The position numbers and the translations under genes are program-made. The notes beneath the pieces were generated by a model, which worked only from the letters and a program-made list of their open reading frames with translations, made no database searches and was not told where the DNA came from. DNA of 64,000 bases from Takifugu bimaculatus (Eukaryota; Chordata; Actinopteri; Tetraodontiformes; Tetraodontidae), in contig CP034980.1 of NCBI GenBank assembly GCA_004026145.2, forward strand, positions 4,906,780 through 4,970,779, in the 5' to 3' direction. Below, in pieces: positions 25,101 to 35,037 of the stretch; position 1 is the first letter of the stretch; each line of letters starts with the position of its first letter.

Positions 25101-28100
25101 TAATCAATGACCTTTCTCTTTAGGGTGATGGATGAGGGATAAATGCAGTGCAAGCAAGCATGTTGCACCTACAGTTCTCTCTCTCTCTGTTTCTCTCTCC
25201 ATCTTTCTGGCTCTCCTTGTCTTTCTCGCTATGCTTCCTCTGCTCTCATCCTTATACATGCTGATCCCCTGAAGGTCAGCAACTTACACTGCTGTCAGCT
25301 TATGCAGCGTACATGTGTACTTTAGTTGAGTGCAGGCTTATGCACGTGTGTTTGCCTGTGCAGTCGTATGACTCTCCCTCACTTCCACCAACCTCTGCAT
25401 GATTCGCCGTTGCCATCACACATCGTTCCTGTAGATCGTCTATCTGTGGTTGATGTTGAGTGTTGTCTTTGGTGTGTGTGCCCGTGTGTGTCCTCTCTCC
25501 AGGCCAGAGTGAAGAATGAGATTCTAGATTATAAGGACCTAGCTGCCCTGCCAAAGGTCAAAGCCATATACGAGGTCCAGCAGCCAGACCTCATATCTTC
25601 CTCATGCCAGCCCTACAACAGATACACCTCTGATGACAGACTTGACACTTACATCTATGGGGAGGTATTTTTGTGGCACACTCTTAGCTTTAAAAGCGTT
25701 ATTGTTCTCTTTCCACAGTAAAGGCTCCATCATTTATGGGTCTGGTCTTAATAAATGTGTGTTTATAACAATAGAACAAACAAAAAATGATACATTTGTC
25801 ACTTCAAATTATAGTCAGCAGCTTTGCCTCAAATGAGGACTTAATATGGGGAAAGCATCACCTCTGAAGAACAAATCAAGCAATACAGGAAATAGCTACT
25901 CTTCACTTGTGACTACTGTAATCTAATGCTTATATTACACCTTTATTTCCTCCAACTGCCTTGAAAAACACATAAAGTACCTTCCAGGATAGAAAAAAAA
26001 ATTCATATCTTCTTAAAAACAGATTCTCCGAGATCCACTAATTGCCTCTTTTCTCCTGGTTTTTCAGTCACTCGGGACACTTTCTCCCTATTCTCAGGTA
26101 AGAAGCAGAGCACGCAGAACAGGTTTAGACAGGTCTTCTGCTGTCACTAAAATATTTCTCTCACTGTTGCTGTCTGCTCATCTGTCAGGACTATGACAGC
26201 CTGGATATGAAGCAAAGGCGCTGCTCCAGTCCAGGTTATATTGACTCGCCAACTTATAGCCGCCAAGGCATGTCACCAGTCATCCCTCGATCTCCTCAAC
26301 ACTATGGCTACACTGGTCAGTAAAAAAAACCTACAGAATATTGGCAGTAGGTTTTTTTTTTAACAATTATTCCTGAATTTAGGCTTAATGGTATTTGAAA
26401 CTGATGGAAATTACCTATAAATACAGCGGTTATTGAAGTCTTTTCATCGAAAGTATGAAAAATGCTTTCATGCATTGTGCTTAAAAGAAACTCCAAAACC
26501 ACTTACCTCCCAAGCCTCACTTGTTCCTTAACTAACATTTCATTCAACTCTTCTTACACGTGTTTTGACAATGCCGTTTGTGTGATGAGAAGTGAAAAAA
26601 AAAACATTGTCATGGCACATGTGGAAAAGTTATTTATTGATTTTCATCTGCATGAGTGACACATGTGCATCCTTTCCTGTGATTGGCTGTGGCTGCCTGC
26701 AGGCTCTGAAAGTGGCAGGAGTTCACCTTATTATGGCCAGGAAGGGCGGTCAAGCACACCCACGAAAAATCAGCCCCCTAAACATTTTCATGTACCAGGT
26801 AGGACTCGTCACCTCCTCATTGCATTGCTTACTAACTCAATGGGGATACACTAAGGAGTCGTTGCTATTGTCAGTCCATCGGAAAGGTCATTTTTAAAAT
26901 GGATGACAACGAGGACGAGTGAAACTGTAGTATTTTTATACTGCATGTAATTGCAATGACGTATTCTTCCCCTCACACCACACCTTCACCCTTCTCTACC
27001 ATTCCTTATCCTTCTCTTCCTCCTCATTTCAACACTTCATCTGCTTTTTCTGTCCTCAGCCACAGGAGACCCCAACATCTACAGGAAGCCGCCCATCTAT
27101 AAGAGAGCGGGTACAGTGCAGTTAGCCCCGCCTTAGCCTGCCTGTCTTCCTGTCAGTTTAGTCATGCTGTGCTTGAGCGCACTATTTAGGTGGTTTGAGT
27201 GACTTATTGATGTTCCAATCACTCACTGTGTAATTTATTGCTATTGATGGATTTTTATTAAATGAAGTCCTCAATAACAGCAGTGGATAAATAAAAATGA
27301 AATACTGTATGCTGAGAATGCACGTAAGGTATAGCACAGAGGCAGAATGTAAAGAATCGATGTGCAAGCTCAAGCACACATGCGCTGTTTATTGGTGATA
27401 GTTATCCATCGTGAGATCATAGAAAGTTTAATTTCACCATTTAGTATTTAGGGCTACGAGGAAGCTTAATGCACCAGGAGAAAACACAGCACAGAGGAAA
27501 TTTGCTCTCATATTTTCAGCTCGGCCCAGTTGAGGTGTGAACTAAGACTTGTGAAGTTCATGTTTGAATGCTGAGACAGCTGTTTTCCAGCCTTTAGACA
27601 GGGAGCGTGTTGAGAGGGCAAGTCAGAGGGCTAAATTCTGCAAATTTATGTTGTTCTCTCCTCATCGTCTGTATCTGCTGGGTGGTGTTATTTTTGCCTT
27701 TTTACGACATGGTTAAACCTAAATGGTCTTCAGACATCTGGATACCAGTGTTTCTGGATAGCATATTACTAGTCTGACTTCACTGTCTGGTTGTTACACT
27801 GGGAAAAGAACACAAGTGTTGTGACAGATGATTCTGTATCGTTGTGGTTGTCCTGCATGTTGTGAATAGAGACATTGTCACCCTCTCATGTACCTGAGCT
27901 GCAATTGGTACATCGCCGGTCATAATGTTTCTTTTCACACCTAAAATTCTTTGAATGGAATTTCAAAGTCCTTTAATCTATTTGAATTATGACAGTATGT
28001 GACCTTCAAACCCTGTGTTATATCATTAATGTGTTTATAATGCAGGTAAACTGAGCTGATACCAATCCAAAGACACACTTATGGCCCGTAATGTACTGTT

Positions 28101-30554
28101 CAGTGTCATTCTGTATCTGCTGTGTGTAGAGAATAAGACTCTAAAGGAAACCAGTGGGTAGCAAAGTGCTCCCATTATTCCACCTCCCCTGAGGATGCTC
28201 CAGTAATGTTTCCCTTTTCTTTTTACCTCTTCTTTATTGCATCCAATCACTTTTTCATGTTCACTCCCCTCCATCTTCTGCTCCACTTTTCCCGGTGACC
28301 TTGGGACTGTACTGTAAGTATTTCCCTCCTCACTGTTGCACACACTGTCCGTAGATAGATACTTTTGTATGTGTGGTACGTATTTGTCTTCCTGTGCTTG
28401 TCATCACATGTCAATACTGTAATTCCTCCAACTTCATCTTGCAGTCAGACAGTGGTTGAGAGTGTGTGTCTGTGTGTGTCTGTGTGTCGTGACTCCGACA
28501 GCGATCGAGCTACATGTGTCTCAGAGATGCGCAGTGTCTTCTATAGGTCTCTCGCCTCGTGTACTGTATAGGAATTCAATTAGTCATGGATCGGGGCTGG
28601 CTTGGGTAATGGCTAACAGAGTGAAGCACAATCTGTCTGACATTAAACTGCATGTCATCCTCATTGACTTCCACTGACTGTTCTTTAGTGCAAACTGAAG
28701 TCGTTAAAATCAGCCCTCAGCACTCGTAAAAATGTGACTGTGTTGCCGCAGGCTGAGCAGAACCCCCAACTTGTGATGCTTGTAGTTATTTTCATGCTGT
28801 TTACCGAAAAGGTCATTTGATAAATTGTTATTTAACTCATTAATCGCTGTATTTTTTGTGATTTTGTGTGTTTCACGGGGATTTTCCAAAGGAGTTTGGC
28901 TTTAACCTTTAATAGGGTGTGTCCTAAATACTCCTCTGTGCAGGAAAAACCCTGGATTTTTTTGTCATGTAGTACATATTTGATGATGGTACTTTTTTTT
29001 CTATAGTGTTCCATAGTTAACTACGTCATTTGGGAAATATGCTCTTCCCCATCCTCGCCAGGAGCGAGATCACAAGATTGATAAAGCTGTCATCTCAGTG
29101 AGGGGATTGGAATTTATGGCAGAAGCATGATTAAAAGGGTGGAAAATAAATCAGAACTACAGATAAATCTCATGCAAAGGTATCAAATAATACTGTATGC
29201 TCTTGGATGTCAATTTAAGGACCATAAGGCGAAGCAAACCTGTGTGTCACTACATAAATTGGAAGCTACTCTGATGGACACAGTAGCCAAAGGGAGCAAG
29301 CATATATCCCAAGACTTTCTCAGTTCTTTTGGTTTTCCTTTGCCTTCTAAATTCATTCATTTCTTTCCAGACAATCGCATGGATGCAGCAACTAAAAGCA
29401 GGACCAGCGAGGACATCCTCAGATCGTCCAGGCTGTCCACCTACTCTCCCGAGCCGTACTCCCAATCAGAGTGTGACTATTACCCCTACGCCAGCTCTCC
29501 AAAGGGTAGCAAGCTGTCACTTCAGTTTACAGTTGCTAACTGTATAACAGGATGTTTTTTATTATTATTTTTTAGTTTGTTCTTGAACAAACAGTCATGT
29601 ACAGGTTCTCTTTTAAACCTTTTGTTGTCATTTGCTATGCAAAATATATTTGGTTTAGATAAAATCTCTTTTATCTGCTTTTCTTTTTTTTGCTCAGCCT
29701 ATCGGATGCCAAGGAGACGCTTCTCAACAGGAGGAGATGAGGAGAGCTGGAGTCACGGTCTTCAAAGAGTAGGGGCTTCATTATTTTCCTTCTTTCTTCA
29801 ACAAAAAAGCCACCTCCATACATAAATAATGCAGAGCTTGTGATATGGTTTCTATACTATGCTGGACTTTTTTTTGTTTGCTTAAGACATGATGCCTTAA
29901 ATTTTGCACCTTTCCCTTCACACCTCTGTTTTTTCCTCAAACTGTCACTCTCAGATCGGGAGCGGCATTGGGAGGATGATCCTAAAGGAGGAGATGAAAG
30001 CCAGATCTGGTTCCTATGACAACGACCCCTGGGGCAGTGCCAGGAATTCTCGCAGTGGGAGCAAAGAGACACTCAACACTACAAGCTATGGCACCCCAGC
30101 GTACAACAACACCATTAATGGATGTAAGGATCCACCCTGCGCTGTAAACATCTGCATGTGCCTCTTTTCTCTGATTGGAGAACTTCTTCTTTCCTGGATA
30201 TACAATGACTTGGCCTGGTTTTTATTAGCCCCCGGTCTTTGCGGACAGTAAGAGAGCATTGAGTGTACAGATGACAGAGGGTCGAGTCTGCTGCTGCCAA
30301 GGTGCTTCATTGAGACAGAAGGATATGGAAACGGTTGAACAGCTGCGGCTGAACTTGTGGCGGGCCTGCAGCGGCAGCAGATGTGGACCATCGCTGTCAT
30401 AGAGTTGTTACTCCTGAGCATTTTCAGCTAAGCAGCATGGCCACATGTGACGACAGATGTGCTGAAACTGCACCTGAAGCTAGTAGGGTGTTCAGTCAGT
30501 CACCAGAGCACCAGGACCCGTGGTAGTGCCCAACAAGCAGACATCTCTTTCAGC

Positions 30555-30595
<41 letters not shown>

Positions 30596-32301
30596 TATCT
30601 TCACACATTCTGCCCTCTTAATTCATCCATCTACTCATCCCTCCATCCCCCTACTTTCTGCATGTATCTCTCAAGCTCTCACAGCTGGGGTCTCACATCC
30701 TGGTTTATTCATGAGCTGTAAGATCTCTCATTAAGGGAGGGGACACAGTTCTACAGGATTCTGCTGGCATCAACCAGGCCTTCCTGTGATAGTAGCTGGT
30801 GTTTGTCAGCATGCTGTGCATGTTACCCGATGGTGTTTTTATTGTAGTGTTTTTTTTTTCCTGATTTTTTTGATTTGTTTGGTTCTCCCCTTGATGGGTT
30901 TATGTTCCTTCCATTTGAGACAAAGAAAGAAATTAATGTTGTTGAATAAATGGAACTATTAATTCCTTAATGTCTTTCACAGCTTCTAGAGCTCAGTACA
31001 GTACTGAGAATGGTGAGTTTATCACATTCACATACTCACATTCTTTTGCTGTTAGGTTTTATGTTTTAATCAAGAATGCTTTACTATTTAATTAAGTAGG
31101 TGACTTGTCAACAGGACATAAATGATTTTTATCCTTGAATGAATTTAATTCTCTGGGACAATACTCCCATCTTCTGGCATAAATGTAAATTGCATCGGAT
31201 CTTAGCGGGCAAATAGATATTTTTTCTTGATCTAGTCATTTTATCTACTGTTTTCTGTTCTTTCAGATTTAAATAAGTCAGCTTCACTACCAGGATATCG
31301 ACGAAACTGCATCCAGAGGGTGAGAGCTCTGTGAAAAAAGCCTAATGAGCATGATTTTTGACCTCCATTTATGGATTAAGGGCTGATCCTATATGATTAA
31401 ATTTGAAATGAAAATAAGATTTTTATGAACTTCTAAAGGAACTGGGTTATATTCTGTATCAAAAACTGCTTTTTGCATTATTGTTTGTACCACCCGGTTG
31501 CAAGCACTAAATCAAAACCTGCCAGGCTTTGCTTAAATATTTTATAGAACTAAATAAGTTACTGTCCCATTTTGCTCCACATTTACAGCCTCAGAGTGCT
31601 GACTGTTACCAGTACCAGTTTGATAGCAGCAGTGAGGTCAACTGGGGAACGAAAGGTAAATTGACATAAATCCAAAACTCATATAAAAAGATTTAATGAG
31701 GTGATTTTATGTGCTGATAAACTGATGTGTTATCTTTCTTCTTCACAGCTGAGTACAAGGTAGGGTATAAAATTACATTAAATAAAAATTTAACTATTCC
31801 TTCCATATTATTGGATGTATTTATTAGATTGATCGGTGTGCTGTGTAATATTAGAACTAGAATAAAAAGCATGGCTGCTCTTGCCGTCCTCAGGTATACC
31901 CATATGAAGCACTTATTGTCACCACCAGAGGGCGCAACAGACTCCCCAAAGATGTAGACAGAACCAGACTGGAGGTAAATCAGGAACAGGCTCAAGCATA
32001 AATCCTGGGAATATCTCTTTGGATGAACACCTCTTTGGTGACAGCCAGAGGAAAAGGAAATTAAATTTTGAACTGTAAATGTAGTTTTGCATTAGTAACA
32101 TCACCGGGATGAGTGAGAAATCACATAGCCTGGTTCTCATTTTAAATTAAATGCTTTAGGTGACTCTCTTTGTCCTTGTTTTTCCAGCGTCACCTTTCCC
32201 CCGAGGAGTTTGTTCAAGTCTTTGGTATGACAGTGGAGGAGTTTGACCGCCTGGCTCTGTGGAAGAGAAATGAGCTCAAGAAGCAGGCCAGACTGTTTTA
32301 A
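2871..32301 (+). CDS. ablim3: Actin-binding LIM protein 3 (23 coding exons)
   Basis: Joining 23 exons gives 2,091 nt with every phase compatible and every intron GT-AG, encoding 696 residues (human ABLIM3 is close to 680). Four LIM domains follow the CX2C...HX2CX2CX2C zinc pattern: LIM1 at C24/C27/H44/C47/C50/C53/C71/D74, LIM2 at 83-134, LIM3 at 153-203, LIM4 at 212-263. A Ser/Pro-rich AbLIM anchor linker follows, and residues about 661-696 form a villin headpiece ending in KKQARLF. The family links F-actin (headpiece) to signalling partners (LIM domains) in cytoplasm, stress fibres and sarcomeres. ABLIM1, 2 and 3 are hard to separate by eye; the paralogue call rests on the adjacent afap1l1, as in human 5q32. 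The start ATG lies in a 13-nt coding exon and is the least certain part. Confidence 0.88.
2884..9194 (+). other. ablim3: ablim3 intron 1
   Basis: A 6.3-kb intron with no recognisable coding sequence. It holds a perfect palindromic CRE (TGACGTCA) at 3682-3689, a (CA)n microsatellite at about 7985-8043, a short 8-bp-arm hairpin at 8389-8408 and GA-rich low-complexity sequence near 8680-8720. Confidence 0.8.
7985..8043. repeat. (CA)n microsatellite
   Basis: About 29 near-perfect CA units in ablim3 intron 1. The valine-cysteine and threonine-histidine ORFs across it are artefacts of the repeat. Confidence 0.97.
9195..9335 (+). CDS. ablim3: ablim3 coding exon 2 (LIM1, first zinc finger)
   Basis: Acceptor TCATCAG, donor G|GTAAGA, phase 1 in and out. 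It encodes IRCQRCREVCKGEVVRV and HFHVKCFTC, the first half of LIM1. Confidence 0.92.
11881..11990 (+). promoter_or_regulatory. Candidate internal promoter: X-box, two CCAAT boxes, GC-rich patch
   Basis: GTAGCTATGGCAAC (11881-11894) resembles an RFX X-box. CCAAT boxes follow at 11910-11914 and 11922-11926, a second X-box half-site GGTTGCTAGG at 11931-11940, then a GC-rich CAG/GGC patch to about 11985. This is a TATA-less promoter-like arrangement inside ablim3 intron 2. The motifs are seen; promoter activity is inference. Confidence 0.35.
12104..12218. repeat. (TG)n microsatellite, interrupted
   Basis: Long TG tract broken by TATG, ACG, CTG and CGTGCG variants, in ablim3 intron 2. Confidence 0.95.
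13279..13303. repeat. (TG)n microsatellite, short
   Basis: About 12 TG units followed by a G run, in ablim3 intron 2. Confidence 0.9.
17006..17189 (+). CDS. ablim3: ablim3 coding exon 3 (LIM1 end, LIM2 start)
   Basis: Pyrimidine-rich acceptor, donor AG|GTATTC, phase 1 in, phase 2 out. It encodes the second LIM1 finger (GEYICTADYQRLYGTRC) and the first LIM2 finger (ALGRTYHPKCFVCSVC). Confidence 0.95.
18105..18137. repeat. (TG)n microsatellite, interrupted
   Basis: TG tract with one CTG interruption in ablim3 intron 3. Confidence 0.9.
19240..19277. repeat. (TATAT)n tandem repeat
   Basis: About seven TATAT/TATTA pentamer copies with one G substitution, in ablim3 intron 3. Confidence 0.85.
20009..20124 (+). 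CDS. ablim3: ablim3 coding exon 4 (LIM2 end)
   Basis: Phase 2 in, phase 1 out; donor C|GTAAGT. It encodes KPFPIGDRVTFSGKDCMC and the linker to LIM3. Confidence 0.95.
20125..21045 (+). other. ablim3: ablim3 intron 4
   Basis: About 0.9 kb of non-coding sequence. An inverted repeat CAGATCAG/CTGATCTG lies near 20248-20279; nothing else stands out. Confidence 0.8.
21046..21172 (+). CDS. ablim3: ablim3 coding exon 5 (LIM3 start)
   Basis: Phase 1 in, phase 2 out; donor AA|GTAAGT. It encodes HCAGCGDEIKQGQSLLALEK and the WHVSCFRCRTC zinc ligands. Confidence 0.95.
21285..21378 (+). CDS. ablim3: ablim3 coding exon 6 (LIM3 end, LIM4 start)
   Basis: Follows a 112-nt intron. Phase 2 in, phase 0 out. It encodes DGVPYCEADYHAQFGVKC and the start of LIM4. 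Confidence 0.95.
22091..22121. repeat. (CA)n microsatellite
   Basis: Short CA tract in ablim3 intron 6. Confidence 0.9.
23048..23072. repeat. (CA)n microsatellite
   Basis: Short CA tract in ablim3 intron 6. Confidence 0.9.
23375..23462 (+). CDS. ablim3: ablim3 coding exon 7 (LIM4)
   Basis: Phase 0 in, phase 1 out. It encodes GGKHYHPTCARCSRC and FKEGEEMYLTG. Confidence 0.95.
23543..23601 (+). CDS. ablim3: ablim3 coding exon 8 (LIM4 end)
   Basis: Follows an 80-nt intron. Phase 1 in, phase 0 out. It encodes CEVWHPICKQAARAERRLR, closing LIM4. Confidence 0.95.
23685..23756 (+). CDS. ablim3: ablim3 coding exon 9 (anchor region start)
   Basis: Follows an 83-nt intron; phase 0 on both sides. It encodes HRRLSEASISPPGSSIGSPS, a conserved Ser/Pro-rich ABLIM segment. 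Confidence 0.93.
23757..25502 (+). other. ablim3: ablim3 intron 9
   Basis: About 1.7 kb, non-coding. It includes GC-rich inverted C/G runs near 24648-24686 and CT-rich sequence near 25180-25210. Confidence 0.75.
25503..25664 (+). CDS. ablim3: ablim3 coding exon 10
   Basis: Phase 0 on both sides. It encodes KNEILDYKDLAALPKVKAIY and a following Tyr/Asp-rich stretch. Because exon 10 (162 nt) and exon 11 (30 nt) are both symmetric, they can be skipped without changing frame. Confidence 0.92.
26068..26097 (+). CDS. ablim3: ablim3 coding exon 11 (30 nt)
   Basis: Ten codons, SLGTLSPYSQ, matching a conserved ABLIM segment. Symmetric phase 0, so a likely cassette exon. Confidence 0.92.
26189..26315 (+). 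CDS. ablim3: ablim3 coding exon 12
   Basis: Phase 0 in, phase 1 out. It encodes RCSSPGYIDSPTYSRQGMSP. A 13-bp inverted repeat begins 6 nt after its last base, at the donor. Confidence 0.94.
26703..26798 (+). CDS. ablim3: ablim3 coding exon 13
   Basis: Symmetric phase 1, 96 nt. It encodes SESGRSSPYYGQEGRSSTPT and PKHFHVP. Confidence 0.93.
27060..27110 (+). CDS. ablim3: ablim3 coding exon 14
   Basis: Symmetric phase 1, 51 nt. It encodes GDPNIYRKPPIYKR, an ABLIM hallmark. Confidence 0.93.
27111..29370 (+). other. ablim3: ablim3 intron 14
   Basis: About 2.3 kb, non-coding. A strong donor-like TACTGTAAGTA near 28312 has no convincing in-frame partner exon. The sequence just before exon 15 is open in frame but shows no family similarity. 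Confidence 0.7.
29371..29505 (+). CDS. ablim3: ablim3 coding exon 15
   Basis: Symmetric phase 1, 135 nt. It encodes KSRTSEDILRSSRLSTYSPE and SECDYYPYASSPK. Donor G|GTAGCA is weaker than its neighbours. Confidence 0.9.
29698..29768 (+). CDS. ablim3: ablim3 coding exon 16
   Basis: Phase 1 in, phase 0 out. It encodes YRMPRRRFSTGGDEESWSHG. Confidence 0.9.
29955..30123 (+). CDS. ablim3: ablim3 coding exon 17
   Basis: Phase 0 in, phase 1 out. It encodes GSGIGRMILKEEMKARSGSY, a conserved ABLIM block, followed by a Ser/Asn/Thr-rich stretch. Confidence 0.93.
30124..30982 (+). other. ablim3: ablim3 intron 17
   Basis: About 0.86 kb, non-coding, with a (CT)n tract at about 30557-30592. Confidence 0.8.
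30557..30592. repeat. (CT)n microsatellite
   Basis: About 18 CT units in ablim3 intron 17. Confidence 0.95.
30983..31012 (+). CDS. ablim3: ablim3 coding exon 18 (30 nt)
   Basis: Symmetric phase 1. It encodes SRAQYSTEN. Good splice sites on both sides (CACAG acceptor, G|GTGAGT donor); likely a cassette exon. Confidence 0.85.
31267..31319 (+). CDS. ablim3: ablim3 coding exon 19
   Basis: Phase 1 in, phase 0 out. It encodes DLNKSASLPGYRRNCIQR, matching the conserved KSASLPxYRRN segment. Confidence 0.92.
31589..31655 (+). CDS. ablim3: ablim3 coding exon 20
   Basis: Phase 0 in, phase 1 out. It encodes PQSADCYQYQFDSSSEVNWG. Confidence 0.92.
31749..31759 (+). CDS. ablim3: ablim3 coding exon 21 (11-nt microexon)
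   Basis: CTGAGTACAAG sits between acceptor TTCTTCACAG and donor GTAGGG. With the G from exon 20 it encodes Ala-Glu-Tyr-Lys, restoring the conserved EYK(I/V)YPYE junction. Skipping it would shift the frame before the headpiece. Confidence 0.88.
31894..31974 (+). CDS. ablim3: ablim3 coding exon 22
   Basis: Symmetric phase 0, 81 nt. It encodes VYPYEALIVTTRGRNRLPKD then VDRTRLE. It contains a perfect CTCF-core match at 31922-31935. Confidence 0.94.
32188..32301 (+). CDS. ablim3: ablim3 coding exon 23 (villin headpiece, stop)
   Basis: Encodes RHLSPEEFVQVFGMTVEEFD and the actin-binding LWKRNELKKQARLF end, then TAA. This is the complete headpiece subdomain that binds F-actin. Confidence 0.96.
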   Translation, partial: RHLSPEEFVQVFGMTVEEFDRLALWKRNELKKQARLF

Positions 32302-33345
32302 AACGAAAAGGACGTCGGATTACCATCGCCATAAAGAAGAATCTGTTTCACTGCCATGGCTGAGAACCTGTTGTAGATCCCCTCATATGAAAAACCAAAT
32401 TCTGGTCACATCAGTGCGGGCTCCTGGCACGAAGAGGTCGACTTTATGCACGGACAAACTGGTGATCCGTTTGCGCAGTTTCCGGCGCAACCTGTGGCTG
32501 CGTGCTGGAGTGGTGTGTAAGCAATAGAGACTGTAGTACAGTAGTGTTGTGCTTTCCTTAAACCTGGAGGTGGACTGTGCCCTCTGTTAGGCCACATGTG
32601 GGGATGTCTCTGACCGGCCACTGTACTCAAACATGAAGGGGAGAATTTTGGCTTTGCCTTATTTGTTATGCTCTTACGAGTGTGCAGCACCAGCAATCTG
32701 AATGAGTAGAATGTAGATACAGAATATCATTTATGACACTTTATCAGGGTGAATGAATAGACGAGAATGACGGATGAGTGACAGTAGCATCAGTTTGCTC
32801 CGGGTGATATTGAAGCATCTTTATTTAAGTTAAATCTTCTCTTCACGACTGTGATCCTCTGGTTTACACTATTTGAACAACACAAGGACCCTTTCTTTTT
32901 TTAAAAAACAAATTCCAACAACTTGCGTGCAAAAGAAAACCAAAGTGAGGATACAAGTATATACAGAATATTAGGTCACTTCCCTGTAATGTTGCGATTT
33001 AAATAGTTTAAGGTCACCAGTAGAAACAGATCACTGTGCAGCCGTGTAGTAACCTGAAAGAACGTGCAATCCAGTGACGTTAGATTATATAGACGAGAAG
33101 CAACTTCGGTCTTTTCAGCTCATTGCAATAGAATGACGACTAAATGTTGTAGGGTGAGGAATGCTGTCGTCCATGTACATCCACTGTTATGTATATTCTT
33201 TTAGAAGATCAACCCAAACATTTTGTAGCTACAGAAATTATATTGTCTCACAGTGAAATGTTCTGCAAGGTATTATACACCCTGACAAAGATTCAGGGTT
33301 ATTTTTTTGATTTTGTCACTAAAAATTAAACTGAAAACCAATTCA
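32302..33345 (+). other. ablim3: ablim3 3' UTR (approximate)
   Basis: Non-coding sequence after the stop. The best poly(A) signal I can see is ATTAAA at 33325-33330, followed by a CT/T-rich element. No canonical AATAAA occurs here, so the end is an estimate. Confidence 0.5.
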
Positions 33346-34132
33346 GCGTCCCTCCTTTTTATTCATAAATTGTACTTTTCGCAACTATTATGATTTAATC
33401 TTTGCAAAGTTACACAATTTTTTCCTGTTAACACTGGCAATTAGAACACTCTCCTTAAATGTATTTACTTTCAGCATTTTCTTTTCTCGTGCAATTAGTA
33501 CAATATCTGCATACAATTATATGATACTCATTTCATGCAGTATTATAATGCAGATGTTCAGTTTACAAGCAGAATTGCACACACATTGGACATGCTAATA
33601 ATTCCTTGTAGTGGCATACAAGTGAGCCAATTTACTTTTAATCCATGCTTCCTCTCCTCCACGGCTCCATCATATCCTCACAAGCATTGGTTGTAAAGAA
33701 AACACCAGTAGAGAAGAAGAAACCTGAGCCAATCCGTCCACTGGAGCTTTACAAATTGAACACCACTAAGTCCTCCTGCAGGAGTGTGGATGCTGGCTGC
33801 AGCTGGCTTTAGGACCCAGCAGAGAAGAGCCGTCTCATGTTCCTGTCCAGCGGATGTGTAATGTAGCAACTCTTATCTGTCAGCACTGTGACTCTCTTCG
33901 CCTTCACTCATTCATGGGCCGCTGATAGAGCTCAGCGAGTCAGTTGACACCATCAGCAGCGGGATGGACACGAGAGGCACCAAATGTAAGTTTTTTACCA
34001 GAAATGAATGCCAGTGACTGCTGCTGTGCATGGCTATAGAGTTAAAGTTGTGATGGGCATGATGTCTTATATGAGACCCTCTCACACACCCACTATGTGT
34101 TTCCATCTTCCTACACCTGAAGCTTCCCTGTT

Positions 34133-34136
<4 letters not shown>

Positions 34137-34222
<86 letters not shown>
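34137..34222. repeat. (GT)n microsatellite
   Basis: About 43 GT units, followed by a short tail shared with another copy near 44.85 kb. Confidence 0.97.
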
Positions 34223-34223
<1 letters not shown>

Positions 34224-34262
34224 GTGTACAACTAGTCAGCTTCCATGGATAAGTTTGGTATT
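34221..34262 (+). repeat. Microsatellite-linked tail repeat, copy A
   Basis: After the (GT)n tract comes AGTCAGCTTCCATGGAT then AAGTTTGGTATT. The same order recurs at 44851-44896 with a few substitutions, so this looks like a small dispersed repeat carrying its own GT tract. Confidence 0.6.
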
Positions 34263-35022
34263 CAAGCTTATTTTGTGTTTTTATTTATCTTGCAACTGCA
34301 GAGCCCCCACTGGAACTGATGTGCTGTTTCAGAGCAGAGATTAAAAGTGTTGGATAGATGTCAGACGCTGATGTGGTCTCTCTCCAGCTGATTGGTCAAA
34401 AGTTTGGTTGTTGTGGGAAGTCAGTCTCAGGGTGAAGCTGCCTGGATGTGCAGGATGACATATTCCAACAGTCATACTGGACCTGCCCCAGCTCTGTAGT
34501 GAGTGTTTATGCTGAAATATTTTGAAATCTAAAAAAAAAAAGTTTCTATTCCATATGTTTATACTGGGAGGGGTCCAGTTAGCTCTCCTGCACTGCACAT
34601 TTTCCCACTTTGTAATAGAAAACAAAACATATCTCTCCCTTGTGGGATTTGGCTTGAGCAACAACACTAACAGTAAAAGGTGTGACCCAGCTCATCTGAA
34701 ATATGTTGTTGAGGTTACTCTTCATGATTCTGCTTCCTGAGCCACAGAAACCCGGGCACGTCCGCAAATTTGTTGCAGGTACACACGTGAGAGTGAGTCT
34801 GACGTTGACAGCAACCAGCTGTGTACATGCCTTGTTCGGCGTGTAGACGAAATACTGTACATAAAGAAGGGGGCTTTTTCACCTGAAGATAAATCCTCAC
34901 CTGTCACTCTTACTTCAAACATACAAAAGCACACAATTGTTGCTCATCAGGCCTCCTGTCATCGCTTTGTGTTGCTGTAAACGTCACAGGAAAAACACAG
35001 TGTGACCAAGAGTGGTCCCTGA

Positions 35023-35037
35023 GGAGCCCCCTACTGT
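35023..35037 (-). promoter_or_regulatory. CTCF-like site
   Basis: The minus strand reads ACAGTAGGGGGCTCC, two mismatches from the CTCF core consensus. Seen directly; binding is unverified. Confidence 0.25.

Noticed and set aside
28203..28318. Possible extra ablim3 exon ending at a strong donor TACTGTAAGTA
   Set aside because: No reading frame through it fits the flanking phase-1 junctions with family-like sequence.
29127..29825. 232-codon plus-strand ORF
   Set aside because: It is ablim3 exons 15 and 16 plus open intron sequence; only the exon parts match ABLIM.
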